NCBI GenBank assembly: GCA_012295275.1
Contig: CM022671.1
Span: 19,294,956 to 19,358,955, forward strand
Direction of reading: 5' to 3'
Origin: Chrysomallon squamiferum
Taxonomy: Eukaryota > Mollusca > Gastropoda > Neomphalida > Peltospiridae
DNA: 64,000 nucleotides
The translations under genes were made by a program, and so were the position numbers. Positions 52,862 through 64,000 of the stretch are shown here, piece by piece. Each line of letters begins with the position of its first letter. Position 1 is the first letter of the stretch. Under the pieces are notes generated by a model. That model made no database searches. It was given only the letters and a program-made list of their open reading frames with translations, and was not told the origin of the DNA.

Positions 52862-54735
52862 CTTTGTTGATTATATTATAACTAATTATGGAACCAATAC
52901 ATCAGTTATATTTCAGGGCATAATGATCTAAAAAATAAAAAAATAAATAATAATAATAATAATAATAACAGAAAGGACATAATTAAAAGTTATGTTTTTA
53001 ATACATATAAGTTTGAGCATAATAGATTTCAAACAAGCAAATAACAGTTTCAAAATTAAATTAGTTAAACCATTTTGAAATAATTTATAAATAAATACAA
53101 AATGTTACACAACCATAATTATCACCTTTCCCCTCCCATAATGTAATCCACACTTTTGCTTGTGTTTCGCAAATATGATTTTAACCATAAATTAAAAAGG
53201 TTTTGAGTTGCCTTTGACATGTCATATTGTTTTTTTTTTAGCCTTCTATACATATTTTAATAGAAATTAACAACAAATGAAAATAACTGTTAATAGTTTT
53301 ACAGTACCATTCCACTGATCATATTAACTAAATAGTACTGATAAAGTCCTTTGGTTCACATCACTATTTTCATATTAAGTACTTTTGTTACACAGATTTA
53401 ATTTTATATTTTTATGAGATACTAATACTATGTATCAGTCTTCATTTCAAACAGGTTATACTATATTTTATAACATTGTTCAAATTATCAACAAAACGGC
53501 CAGTTTAACATGAAATAATCGGAACTCCTCACATGACTAGTTTCAGGTAGAATGAACTTGGTAATAGCCAGCCTTGCTATTGTCAGAAGGCTAACAAGCA
53601 AAAATAAGTTTATTCTGTTTCATTTGACTTTTATATATTTGCATTAATAGTAAAACAAAAAATAGTAAGTAAAACATGTACCCGATACAAGACAACGCGA
53701 TGTGGGAAATTTACAGAGATAGTTAATAAGCTATAGAATTCATTTAAATTTTTGCAACTTTCTTCTGACAGAATACAGAATTTAAAAAAGTTACAGACTG
53801 ATTATCTTGGGATAAACTACATCAGTTATATTTCCATATGAGAACTAACTGGACTGTTTTAGTATCTAGTCGCAACGTGCCGTGTATTCTTGATTTAAAA
53901 AAAAATAAAAATAATTTAAATGAATGGTTTTAAAGATTGATTCTTGACTAATTGTAGCTATTAGAAACAATAAGTAATGAAAAAGGATGTATTCAGAATG
54001 AATCGACTCATTTCATGTAATAACGAAGAGGTATTATGAATCGGTTTCTGAGCACCTGTTCTGATAGACGTGAATACGGCAGACCACATTTGAGGATAGC
54101 GTCTGTTAGCAACCATTCACTTTGATTCAGTTTCATTATTATTTACGTACATCAACAAACTGTAACTGCGTGTATACATACCTATATAACGCGGGTTTCC
54201 TTTCTTCGCTTTAAATATTATCAGCTGAACAACAAAGTAAGGAAATTATTACTTTGTAGGTCGTGGGACAAAACATTCCTGCATGCCATTTGCAAAAAAA
54301 AATATTTCCGTATAGATCACGTGACTAAGAAGCTAGCCAATCATACAAAATTACTAACTTATTTTTTTTTTTTTTCAGAGTATTTTCGATTGAAATTATT
54401 TTATTTATTTATTTTAAAATATAATTCATTCTTACAATGACACTTAACATGTTATATGAAAGTTATTCAACCAGAGAGCCTATTCTATTAAATGAAAATG
54501 CATCCTTCGATCTTCTCTTCACTCCTTTGTGGCTTTTTATGATTGTTAGGTGTAAACAGATTATAAACTCCGAATTTAATGTTTTTACTTTCATTATTTT
54601 CTGTCATTGGCCAGAAAGAGTGAGTTTGATAAGCATCCTTCATAACAGCTTACTGTGATTAACATTCTGATTAAGACATTTTGTCAGGTAGTTGTGGGTG
54701 CATTAATCTCATGGGAGGAATTTAAACCAATTCAG
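52862..54735. promoter_or_regulatory. Shared upstream region of divergent TRPV (-) and LTA4H (+) genes
   Basis: 1.9 kb between the two start codons. It must contain both 5' UTRs and promoters. No TATA box could be singled out in this AT-rich sequence. A GTTAGCAACCATTC block at about 54106-54119 is kept in the duplicated copy further right. A 5' UTR splice acceptor may directly abut the LTA4H ATG (ttcag at 54731-54735). Confidence 0.5.
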
Positions 54736-54955
54736 ATGGCGTCTGTAGGTACTGTCGATCCTAGTTCATTTTCAGATCCAGAACAATGCGTTGTTATTAA
54801 ACTACATATCGATTTAGAAATCAACTTTAATAAGAATATTTTGGAAGGAAGTGCCGAAGTAACGGTTGAGAAGAAAAACAAAGATATTAAAACAGTTGTA
54901 AGTGATTTTATCGTACACGAATCATGAAACAGAAACCGAAACAGGTTTAGCTAAC
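54071..54955 (+). repeat. Tandem duplication, copy 1 (LTA4H promoter and intact first exon)
   Basis: About 885 bp directly followed by a similar copy at 54957-55825, head to tail. Shared landmarks in order: gcgtctgttagcaaccattc, tatacatacctata, cgggtttcctttcttcg, aaggaaattattactttgta, gggacaaaacattcctgca, the ATG exon, and gaaacaggtttagctaa. By eye about 80-90 percent identical with small indels. Confidence 0.9.
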
Positions 54956-57900
54956 TTGAATAGGGCAAACCATATTTAAGGACAGCGTCTGTTAGCAACC
55001 ATTCAGTTTCATTATTATTAACGCACATAAACGAAATGTAACTGTATACATACCTATATCCCACGGGTTTCCTTTCTTCGTTTATATCAGCTGAACATTA
55101 ACGTAAGGAAATTATTACTTTGTAGGCTGAGGGACAAAACATTCCTGCAAGCGATTTGCAAACAAATATTTCCTTATACAAGCTATTGATCACTTGACTA
55201 GGAATCTAGGCAATCCTACTAAATTACTAACTACAACGTTTTTACAGTATATTTTCGATTGAAACTGTTTTATTTATTTATTTTATAGACAATTCATTCT
55301 TACAAAAACAATTAACATGTTCCATGAAAGTTATTCAACCAATGGGTTTATTAACTAAAAAATCATCCTTTGGTCTTCTCTGCACTTCCTTGTGGCTTTT
55401 TATGCTTGTCTGGTGTAAATAGGTTATAAACTCCCCATTTAGAGTTTTTAAGCTTCATTCTTTCCTAACATTGGCCTGAAACAGTGTGATAAGCATGCTT
55501 CATAACAGCTTTGATTAACACCTTAATGTTTAGCTCCTTAAGAAATTGTGTCATATAGCTGTGGATGCATTAATGTCTTGGGAGGAATTTTGAAATATTA
55601 TTCAGATGGATTCAGTAGGTACTGTCAATCGTAGTTCATTTTCAGATAAAAACACAATGCATTGTTACTAAATTACACATCAGTTTAGAAATTAACTTTG
55701 ATAAGAATATTTTGGAAACACTGCTGAAGTAACGGTTGAGAAGAAAAACAAACATATTAAAACAGTTGTAAGTGATTTTATCATACACGAATCATGAAAA
55801 AGAAACTGAAACAGGTTTAGCTAAACCAGGTATAGTTTAAGTAGCCTAGATGAGAAATAAGATAGATTTCTTTGTGTGTATAACAGAATGTTTACATAAC
55901 TATAAAGCATCAACATTTGAACCAATAGTTAAATGTCAAAGAAGTAATTTTTGAACTATATGTACATGTATGTATGGGCATATATATGTGTGTTTATGTC
56001 TTTCAGCATAAGTGGTAATAACAAATAATTTATTAAAGTAAAAGATGTTGCATCCCAAAAATATAGAAATTTATCTAGTCATCATATGTTGCCACTATTT
56101 TTTAGTGATTGCAGGATAAATAGGGAATAATTGGTTACAGTCTTAAGATTTCAGCAAGGGTTAGAATGCTGTGCAGCAATGTTTTGTCATTGCCATTTGA
56201 TATGATGGTATCTGGTTATATCTTTTATCCTGCAGTCCTAAATAATCCAAAAACTAAATGAAATTAACTTTTATTTTTTTTTTTATCTCATTTCAGTGTT
56301 CATGAGATTAGCAGACTGATGCACAGTTATTTCATTGTTGCATACAAAAACTATATATCAAAACAAAATAATTCTTAAAGACCAGAAACGAAATACTAAA
56401 GAAGTAACTTTGAACAATGTCTGTATGTACACATGCATACACACACATACATGTCTATATATAATTTTTTCCTTCAGATTTTGGACAGCAGGAATTTGAA
56501 GATTTCTCAAGTTCTTGACAAGGCTACAAAAAATAAACTTGATTATAAACTTGAAGAACCAAGAAAGCCTTATGGATCCAAGTTTGAAATAACTTTACCA
56601 ACAACCAATGAAAACACGTTAGTATTATACTTATCATATAATATAAAATTTGGAGTCATGGCTGAGAGAATGAAGATGGGGTCAAGCAGCTATTTCTCAT
56701 TAAAATTGAGAGATAATATAAAAAAACAGTTCTGTTAACTTTGTGAACAATTATTTTTTTTTATGTCTTAATCCCAAGGTATTAAACATACTGAGAATAT
56801 TGTTAAATCATTTTTCAGTTATTCCATCTTTCCCCTTCTCTTTGATTGTGAATTAAATATGAGTTACCTCTACAATTCTACAGTAAAAATTTTATTAAAA
56901 ATTATCAGAATTTTAGAATATAAAAATTCCATACTGGTTTGTATTAAGTATTGTCCTCTTTTCTTTAGAGTGACCATAGTTATTGAGTACAAAACATCAA
57001 AGGACAGCACAGCTCTACAATGGCTAAGGAGAGAGCAGACAGCAGGAAAACGGCAACCATATTTATTCAGCCAGTGTCAGGTAAGATTATCTTTTGTTGT
57101 TGTTTGACTTTTTTTTTTTTTTATGTGTTCTTATGTACATACATACATACATGTGTACATGGAATTATTTATGTTAAAAAGCAAAATAATGTCAGGTAAT
57201 TTTAAAAGTAAATTAAAGATTACATTTAGAAAAAGATTTTATGTTTAATTCAGCAACTATTCTTGAGTATAAACTAATAATAGATTAATTTGTTTAAATG
57301 TTATAACAAAATCTGGTGTTTTTATTTTAAGGCTATTCATGCCAGAAGTATTGTGCCCTGTCAGGATACACCTTACGTGAAATTTCCTTACACAGCCAAG
57401 GTAAGGAGAAGTCAGCTATCAATTATAGATATCTGAAATAACCAAACCTTTATGCATAACTAAATTCAGTTTTTATTATTTTAATGGTTTATCTAAAATA
57501 ACATTGTGAGTATACATTATTTAACAATCTTTACACTGTCACTTCTTTAAATATTCATTCATTTAAATGATTTGCAACAAAGAAAATAAGTTATTGCAAA
57601 AAATTAATATTAATATTGAAAAGATAGCTGTGTAAATTAATTATATAAATTATTAACACCTTAGTATTAAAAGGAAATTTGTTTGTATAAATGTTGTTTC
57701 AGAAGATCTTGTAATATCTTTACTACTTGGGCTAGGTTACACCCTAGTACCAAGCCCAATTTTCACATTTCTAAAATTTGTTAATTATAATTTTTGCTGA
57801 TATTTGGAATAATGACCCCAGTATGCTCTATATTTCAGAAAAATATCATAAATGAAATATAACTATGTCAGAGGAACAGATATTAAAATATTTTATATAA

Positions 57901-60900
57901 TACTATTTTGATGCTGTTAATGAATGATCATTTTATTATGTTTAGGTGACTGCTCCAAGTGAAATAACAGTGCTGATGAGTGCAGTGAGAAAAGAAGTGG
58001 TTTCTGGTGAATCAGAGACTGTTTATCATTTTGAGCAGAAGGTACCTATTCCTAGTTATCTGATTGCCATTGTGGCTGGAGATATCGAGAGCAGGTATTT
58101 GTATACTTACACTTCTGTTTATTTATATCTTTGTGTTTGCTTTTGTTATCACTGAAATAGATCTATTTTAATATGTTTTAATTTTTGTTTTTTTTTAAAC
58201 TTAATTTATTATTATTTTTTTGTATTTCTTTCTTATATATTGTTAAAAAAAGGAAGAAAAAAAGAAGTTTCTTTGGGCAGAGTAGATATTAGTTTTCACT
58301 GTATGTGATAAATATAAATGGAACATATTAAACTCTGTATATACTGTTGATTTGTTACTTTTAAGGACCATTGGACCCCGATCAAAGGTGTGGTCTGAAA
58401 AGGAGTTAGTTGATTTGGCAGCATATGAATTTGCTGAGGTAATTATTATTGTTGTTTTTATAAGTAACCAGATAATTTCAATAAAAAGTTCATCATTTCT
58501 TTGTATGCTAAGGTTTCATAATGTAAATTATCAGTTTGTAATTTGAAACACCTGACAATTTATTATCCTTATTTAATATTTATTTTCCAAATGTTTTCTT
58601 CCATTAATTTCATATAGTGTTATGATTTAAAAAAATTTGGCATGATTTCACAAATAAAAATAAAACAAATAATTGGTAAGACAGTTAGTAAAGACAAGTA
58701 AGCAGAACATTCTAATTTATCAAAATGAATTCACTTTGGATTTGTTTGAGATTCTTGATAGAAAGTGTATTGTTTAAATGACATGACCTAGAATTTAATA
58801 CTTTTTACAGTACAGTATATTGTTAGTACTAACTTTATTAATTTAGTACAATATGTCAGCTTTAATTAACACCTAGGATTGTTTTATTTTGATTCAATCA
58901 TTAAAATGAATATCTCTTTCTGTACTTCATCTGTTTTGATGATTCTATCATTACTGAAATGAATATCTCTTTCTCTGTTTTATCTATTTAATATTTCTGT
59001 CATTAATAAAAGGAATATCTTTTGCACCTTTTAATCTATTTTAATGATTCTGTTATCAGTAAAAATGCATTTCTTTTGCAATATTTTTTAATGTAACTGT
59101 CTAAACTTTTGTACAAATACTTCTTGTTATTTCAGACAGAAGACATGATAAAAACTGCAGAGTCTCTACTTGGACCCTATGTATGGGGCAACTATGATCT
59201 GCTTGTTTTACCGCCATCTTTTCCGTTTGGTGGAATGGAAAACCCTTGTTTGACTTTTGTCACACCAACTTTACTGGTATGTTGAACAAGTATCTGGACA
59301 AAATAACATTTTATTCATCAAGTAAAACAGGAAACTGATAAAGCAATTATTTAAATGTATGGTCCATATAAAAATAAATGTGAAATGTTTAGTCTTTACT
59401 ATGAAAAAAATTAAATTTCTTCTTTTTTCAATTCCATTATTAGACTAAAAATAACACATTATTGAGAAGCAAATGTTGATGTTGTGTTTGAAATCAAAAA
59501 ATTAAATATAAATTTCTTTGTCAAATCTCATTTTAATTTGGCCACTGTTGGTGAAATGTATGTTCAGATTAAATATATATTAATTTATTCACATCTTTAA
59601 TGATTTTTGTTTTTTCGTCAGGCTGGAGACCGATCCCTTGCTGATGTTGTAGCCCATGAAATTTCACATAGCTGGACTGGAAACCTTGTCACCAACAATT
59701 CCTGTGAACATTTCTGGTATAAATATACAAGTTTCTATTTACAAAACATTTTAAAACATAAATGCTTGAGAAAGTGAAGAAGTCTGGTAAAACTTAGCTT
59801 ATGCAAAAAGGGTATTCTTAAAGAAAAAAAAAGAAAAAAGAAAACATTACACATACAGTTGAAGGTTGCTTTATCAACACTGTTGGTATATATGGGGAGA
59901 GGCATATAATAATTATTTGAATTAGAGATGGAGTATCTTGTTGATAGTCGGCATAGTAAAAAAAATATACTTTCTTCAGGTTGAACGAGGGACACACAGT
60001 GTTTGTTGAAAGGAAGATTGTTTCAAGGCTGCATGGAGGAGAGCAGATGAGGCATTTCAAGGCATCAGAAGGGTGGCATGAGCTACAGAATGCAGTGAGT
60101 TCAAATGCTACTGTACTTTTGTTTTTTGTTTTCTCTATATTTCAGTGACAATATAAAGAAAATTTTTTTTCTGAACAGTTGACAGTATATGATCAGTGTA
60201 TTAATGATTAGGAACTGTTATTGATTTTTTATTTTGTATATAGATCAGTGTTTTATTTGTGATTGATACATATTTTATTACTTAACATATCGTATTTTGT
60301 GAAGGTGAATACATTGGATAATCCAGAGTTCACTAAACTGATTCCTAATCTTGAAGGTGTGGATCCTGATGATGCCTTTTCCATTGTTCCTTATGAAAAA
60401 GGCTTTGCTCTTCTCTTTTACCTAGAGACTCTTGTAGGAGGACCAGGTTTGAATAAACAAATACTTTTTTGTTTAAATTAAAATAATACTGTCATGAAAC
60501 AAGAAAAGATTTACAAAACAAAATAATGTGTAAGACATAATTAGAATATTGTGGACATACACCTTTCTTCTAATTAATTAAAATTTTATTAGAGTGATAA
60601 ACATAAAGCATAATTAAAATATTGTTGTGTTTTTGCCATAACTTATTTAGAAACTGAGTTAAATTAAGTTAGGTTTGATTTGCTACATTTAGCTATGAAA
60701 CAGACAGGTATCTTTTTGTACTATATATATCACTAAACAAAATGTCTGAACAAATGATTTGGTATTGGAAAAATGCTTTCCTCAGATGTGATTAGTTTTG
60801 GAGATTTCTTTCAGAGAAAGGAAATTTAGATAAAAAGATTAGTTTTGAATTTTTATTTTTTCTAATCATCCTAGTAACAGTTTTGATAAAAACAGATTGT

Positions 60901-63806
60901 TATCTTCATTCATATAAAATGATTTTATTACAACCATTATTTGTAATAAGTTAGAAAATGCTGTAAAGGTTTTGTGCATGAAACTTATGGTAAAAGCACA
61001 GAATAAACAAAACTATCTTTTTATGATTATCTACAGAGATCTTTGAAAAGTTTTTGCAAGCCTACATTGAGCAATTCAAGTACAAGTCTATTGATTCCAA
61101 CCAGTGGAAGAACTTTCTCTTTTCTCACTTTAATGATGAGGTAAAATAAACCTGCATGTGTTTTTTGTAATTATGTTAATTATTTAATGTGATTAAGTTA
61201 CACTTAATGTTCCAGTGATCCTAACAATGATATTTTTTACCTCATTAAGTATCTGTCCTTAGCTACTACATGAATATCTTGCTGTAAATTAGTGATTTTC
61301 TGTAGCCATTTATGTTTATTTGGAATGCATATATAATAATATTGTTACTGATTTTGGCATTCCTAATTTAATATTTTTCTACCATCTTGTTTTAAAGAAT
61401 AAATTGTTAGCTTTCTGTAATAAGTGTGTGTGTGTGTGTTAAATGAAATTGGACTTCAGGTAGAAATTACTTTAAATGTACATTATGTATATGTGACATT
61501 TTACATATATATATATATATATATACACATACATACATACATACATACATACATACATACATTCATACATACATAGTCACACATTATTATTTTAGGCTAC
61601 AAAGAAAAAACTGGAGGCTGTAGACTGGAATACTTGGTTTTTTGGCACAGGAATGCCACCTGTTAAACCTGAGTAAGTAAATAATTCATATTAGGTCTGA
61701 TAACTCTGATGTTTTTGTTCTTTTTGTTTTTATTTATTTTTTCAGTCTAAATCAAGTTAAGCAACACCAACAGTATTTTCAGATAGCATTGATGGAAGAG
61801 GTTAATGAAATATTTAGAAATGATTACAAAAACAGCGCATAATAATAATTGTTTTTGTAGAAAAACCCCCAGAAAAAAGAGAGAAACATTATTCATTTAT
61901 AGTAGTTTTATAAACTCCGGCCAGAAAACCAAAACAAAAGAAATCCAATTTTGTTATAACCAGAAATGTTTGTATTAGTCCTAAATACAAACTCCTGCAA
62001 TTTCAGCACTAACCATATATTTTGATTAATTAGTATCTTTGTGTAAATATTTTATGACCACTTTTTTCTAAGACATTAAAAGATAATTTTAACCATTAAT
62101 CATGAAATTCTTATTTATCGTTGAAGTTGATATTGATGTTTAATTGCAAAAGTTTGAACTGTGGTAGAAGTAGACTGTACCCAAGCTTGGTATTGTTCAG
62201 TGTATTTAAGTTTTAATTTTAACTTACTTCAGGTATGACACATCATTATTAATCCCAGCAGCAAAACTCTGTGAAAAGTGGTTTGAAGCTACTGAAGAAG
62301 ACTTGTCACAGTTCACCAGTCATGACTTGCACGCCTTGTCTTCTCTTCAGGAAAGAGAATTTCTTAGTCTTCTGCTTCAGAAGGTTATTTATTATATCAG
62401 ATTTATTTATTTTTTTTTAATTATTATTATTTTTTTTTTTTTTTTTTTTTGTATATTAAATTTTCTATTTATTTATTCATTCTTTTTTATATTTATTGTT
62501 ATTTATTTATTCATTTTATTCATTCATTCATTCATTTATTGAAATTAAGTTTTTTTTTTCTGTAGTATATTATAATGTCCATGTATATATTTTTAATATT
62601 CCCAACTAAAATAAAGAAACTCATTTATTTAGTATTATTTTCAGCATTTATTATTATTATTTATTTTTTTTGTTCATTATATAATATGATTTTCATTATT
62701 TTAACAGTATGTGTCAGGATTCTAATTTAATAGAATTTAAATTTTTTAATGTTTTGCTTTATAAAGCCTCCATTGCCTGTGTACAAATTAGAAAAAATGG
62801 AACAACTTTATAATCTGAATGTTGTTAAAAACTCGAAAATCAAATTCAGGTGAGGTCAAAAACAGATTATAAATGTGATCATTGAAATATTCCAAAATAC
62901 TCAAAAAATCTTAAGCATTAAAACATTGCTACGTGAATTCATTACACAGTTTTAGAAATAATTAAAACAGGTATATCTTGTCTCTTAATGTTACTTTCAT
63001 TCCAGTTAATATTAATGATCAAAATTTAGATGACTTTATAGATGACATTTAGGATGTATTTAAATAGGGTAACAAATGGAAAAATAATGGATTTATATTT
63101 CACATGTAATATTATCATGACGAACATTCTGTTTAAAATATATTTAATATGTAATAATGTTTTGAAACAGTTAATAATTGTATGGAAGGATTTATAATGT
63201 CTATGATGAATAAAGTGGATAGAAAAATATGTTTTTAAACTAAGCTACGTTTATGTTTTAGGTGGATACGGCTTGGTTTAAAAGCCAAATGGACTGAAAG
63301 CAATTGAACAAGCTTTAAAATTTGTTAACCAGCAAGGGAGGATGAAGTTTGTTCGGCCAATTTACAGGCAATTATGATAATTTTTAACTATTCCAAAAGA
63401 TTTTAATAATAATGAAAGATTACAAAAACAAGTATTAAATTATTACTTTGTTTTCAAATTCTCATCTTAATTGTTTTGGTATAATTTAAAAAAAAGAAAC
63501 AAGTTGTACCTAAATAGAGTTTTTTTTTACAGCTCCAGTTAGATTTTTAAAACTAATAACATATATAGATTTCAATTTAAAATAAAGTAATAACAAAAAG
63601 GTGTATGTAAAGTTGTAGTTAGAAATGTCTACTAAATTCATAGTAAATATTATTTAACTTTTAATTATGTTATTTCTCTTTTCAGAGATTTGTACAACTG
63701 GGAGGAAGCTCGGAAACAGGCAATAGATAATTACAAATATCATTGTGATGAAATGCATAATACAACAGCATCTCTTGTGGCCAAGGACCTCAAGCTGAGA
63801 AAATGA
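54736..63806 (+). CDS. LTA4H: Leukotriene A4 hydrolase / aminopeptidase (M1 family)
   Basis: Exons: 54736-54897, 56478-56617, 56969-57080, 57332-57400, 57946-58094, 58366-58438, 59136-59276, 59622-59716, 59980-60094, 60305-60446, 61037-61140, 61596-61672, 62233-62383, 62767-62849, 63262-63367, 63686-63806 (TGA). With one surplus base in exon 15 discounted this gives 612 residues, against 611 in human. The enzyme hydrolyses leukotriene A4 to B4 and also trims N-terminal residues of peptides, in the cytosol. Seen: substrate motif GGMEN in exon 7, zinc site HEISH (294-298) and second Glu in WLNEGH (317), DPDDAF then PYEKGF (Tyr 382, proton donor), and C-terminal GRMKFVRP carrying the Arg and Lys that hold the substrate carboxylate. 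Odd: Phe 377 replaces the human Tyr (classical 378), exon 15 carries an apparent frameshift, and exon 1 has a decayed duplicate in intron 1. Start ATG at 54736 is in good context (cagATGGCG). Confidence 0.97.
54957..55825 (+). repeat. Tandem duplication, copy 2 (decayed LTA4H promoter and first exon)
   Basis: Head-to-tail duplicate of 54071-54955, now inside LTA4H intron 1. It lacks several short stretches present in copy 1 and has many substitutions, so it appears relaxed from selection. Confidence 0.9.
55606..55767 (+). pseudogene. Decayed duplicate of LTA4H exon 1
   Basis: Same 162-bp length as the real exon 1, with ATG at 55606 and the gtaagt donor kept. A one-base gain after the codons for SFSD moves the frame into a TAA at 55669-55671. 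A one-base loss near the middle restores the frame for the last third. The protein would stop after 21 residues, so this exon cannot replace exon 1. Confidence 0.9.
61504..61574. repeat. (TA)n-(CATA)n microsatellite in LTA4H intron 11
   Basis: About 11 AT units followed by about 11 ACAT units, ending 20 bases before the exon 12 acceptor. Confidence 0.95.
63262..63367 (+). CDS. LTA4H: LTA4H exon 15 with apparent +1 frameshift
   Basis: Reads [13 protein letters not shown], then a run of three A at 63297-63299 throws the frame into TGA two codons later. The next frame continues the family sequence [20 protein letters not shown] up to the donor. The exon is 106 bp where 105 would match the phases on both sides. 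A truncated protein would be about 552 residues and lack the carboxylate-binding Arg/Lys. Confidence 0.85.
63368..63685 (+). other. GC-AG intron in LTA4H
   Basis: Donor TACAG|gcaatt and acceptor ttttcag. The join restores the family sequence RPIYRDLYNW. The donor is weaker than the usual gcaagt form. Confidence 0.75.
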
Positions 63807-63972
63807 TTCCACTCTTTTCTTAATATACAACTCACAGTTCAGTGTAGCTGATTCAGTACATTTTACTAAAGTAGTGTTTGGTTTGGATTTTTGTTTTCTT
63901 TAATTTCTATTGCTTTACGGAATATTTTAATTACTTTTCATTTTATATGGAAATATAATATATTAGTATTTA

Positions 63973-63978
63973 AATAAA
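63973..63978 (+). terminator. Candidate poly(A) signal of LTA4H
   Basis: AATAAA 167 bases past the LTA4H stop codon, the clearest signal before the window ends. Confidence 0.5.
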
Positions 63979-64000
63979 GGGAAAAAGGTGAAATGAATTG

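Noticed and set aside
60430-60500. Different end for LTA4H exon 10 reading into the intron
   Set aside because: The donor CCAG|gtttga and the phase-matched EIFEKFLQ exon at 61037 restore the family sequence exactly.

Overview
The window is animal nuclear DNA. It is strongly AT-rich, has genes broken into many short exons (26 to about 660 bp) with GT-AG (twice GC-AG) introns, and is full of microsatellites. The gene content (a GRAMD4 homologue, an AMPA/kainate-like ionotropic glutamate receptor, an invertebrate OSM-9/OCR/Nanchung/Inactive-type TRPV channel and a leukotriene A4 hydrolase) fits a bilaterian invertebrate. The base composition and the TACA, GA, TA and TAA microsatellites make me think of a mollusc or another spiralian, but the species cannot be fixed from sequence alone. 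No mobile element with a recognisable coding domain, no rRNA, no convincing tRNA and no CRISPR array was seen.

Layout. (1) 978-13255, + strand: 18 exons of a GRAMD4-like membrane protein; the first coding exon(s) lie left of the window. (2) 13256-21379: AT-rich intergenic DNA or 3' UTR. (3) 21380-25545, - strand: six exons of a divergent ionotropic glutamate receptor (ligand-binding domain, pore, TM4 and a spliced C-tail); no amino-terminal-domain exon was found upstream. (4) 25546-38934: mostly non-coding and repeat-rich, with a few GC-richer blocks that look like promoters or 5' exons, one with RFX X-box-like motifs. (5) 38935-52861, - strand: a complete TRPV channel (15 exons, 922 aa) plus a sixteenth exon that is a mutually exclusive alternative for the S4-S5 linker and S5 helix. 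(6) 52862-54735: shared upstream region of two divergently transcribed genes. (7) 54736-63806, + strand: a complete leukotriene A4 hydrolase (16 exons, 612 aa if a one-base frameshift in exon 15 is discounted). Its promoter and first exon have been tandemly duplicated, and the second copy is decayed.

The most notable observations are the TRPV mutually exclusive exon pair (both 110 bp, same phase, 12 of 36 residues identical, not previously known to me), a tryptophan at the Q/R site of the glutamate receptor, and the LTA4H locus. The LTA4H locus combines a duplicated first exon, a Tyr-to-Phe change at the suicide-inactivation residue and an apparent frameshift. Exon boundaries were derived by hand from splice signals, reading phase and protein-family knowledge; no alignment or transcript search was run. 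The four genes do not form an obvious functional pathway. Two (TRPV and the glutamate receptor) are neuronal ion channels on the same strand.
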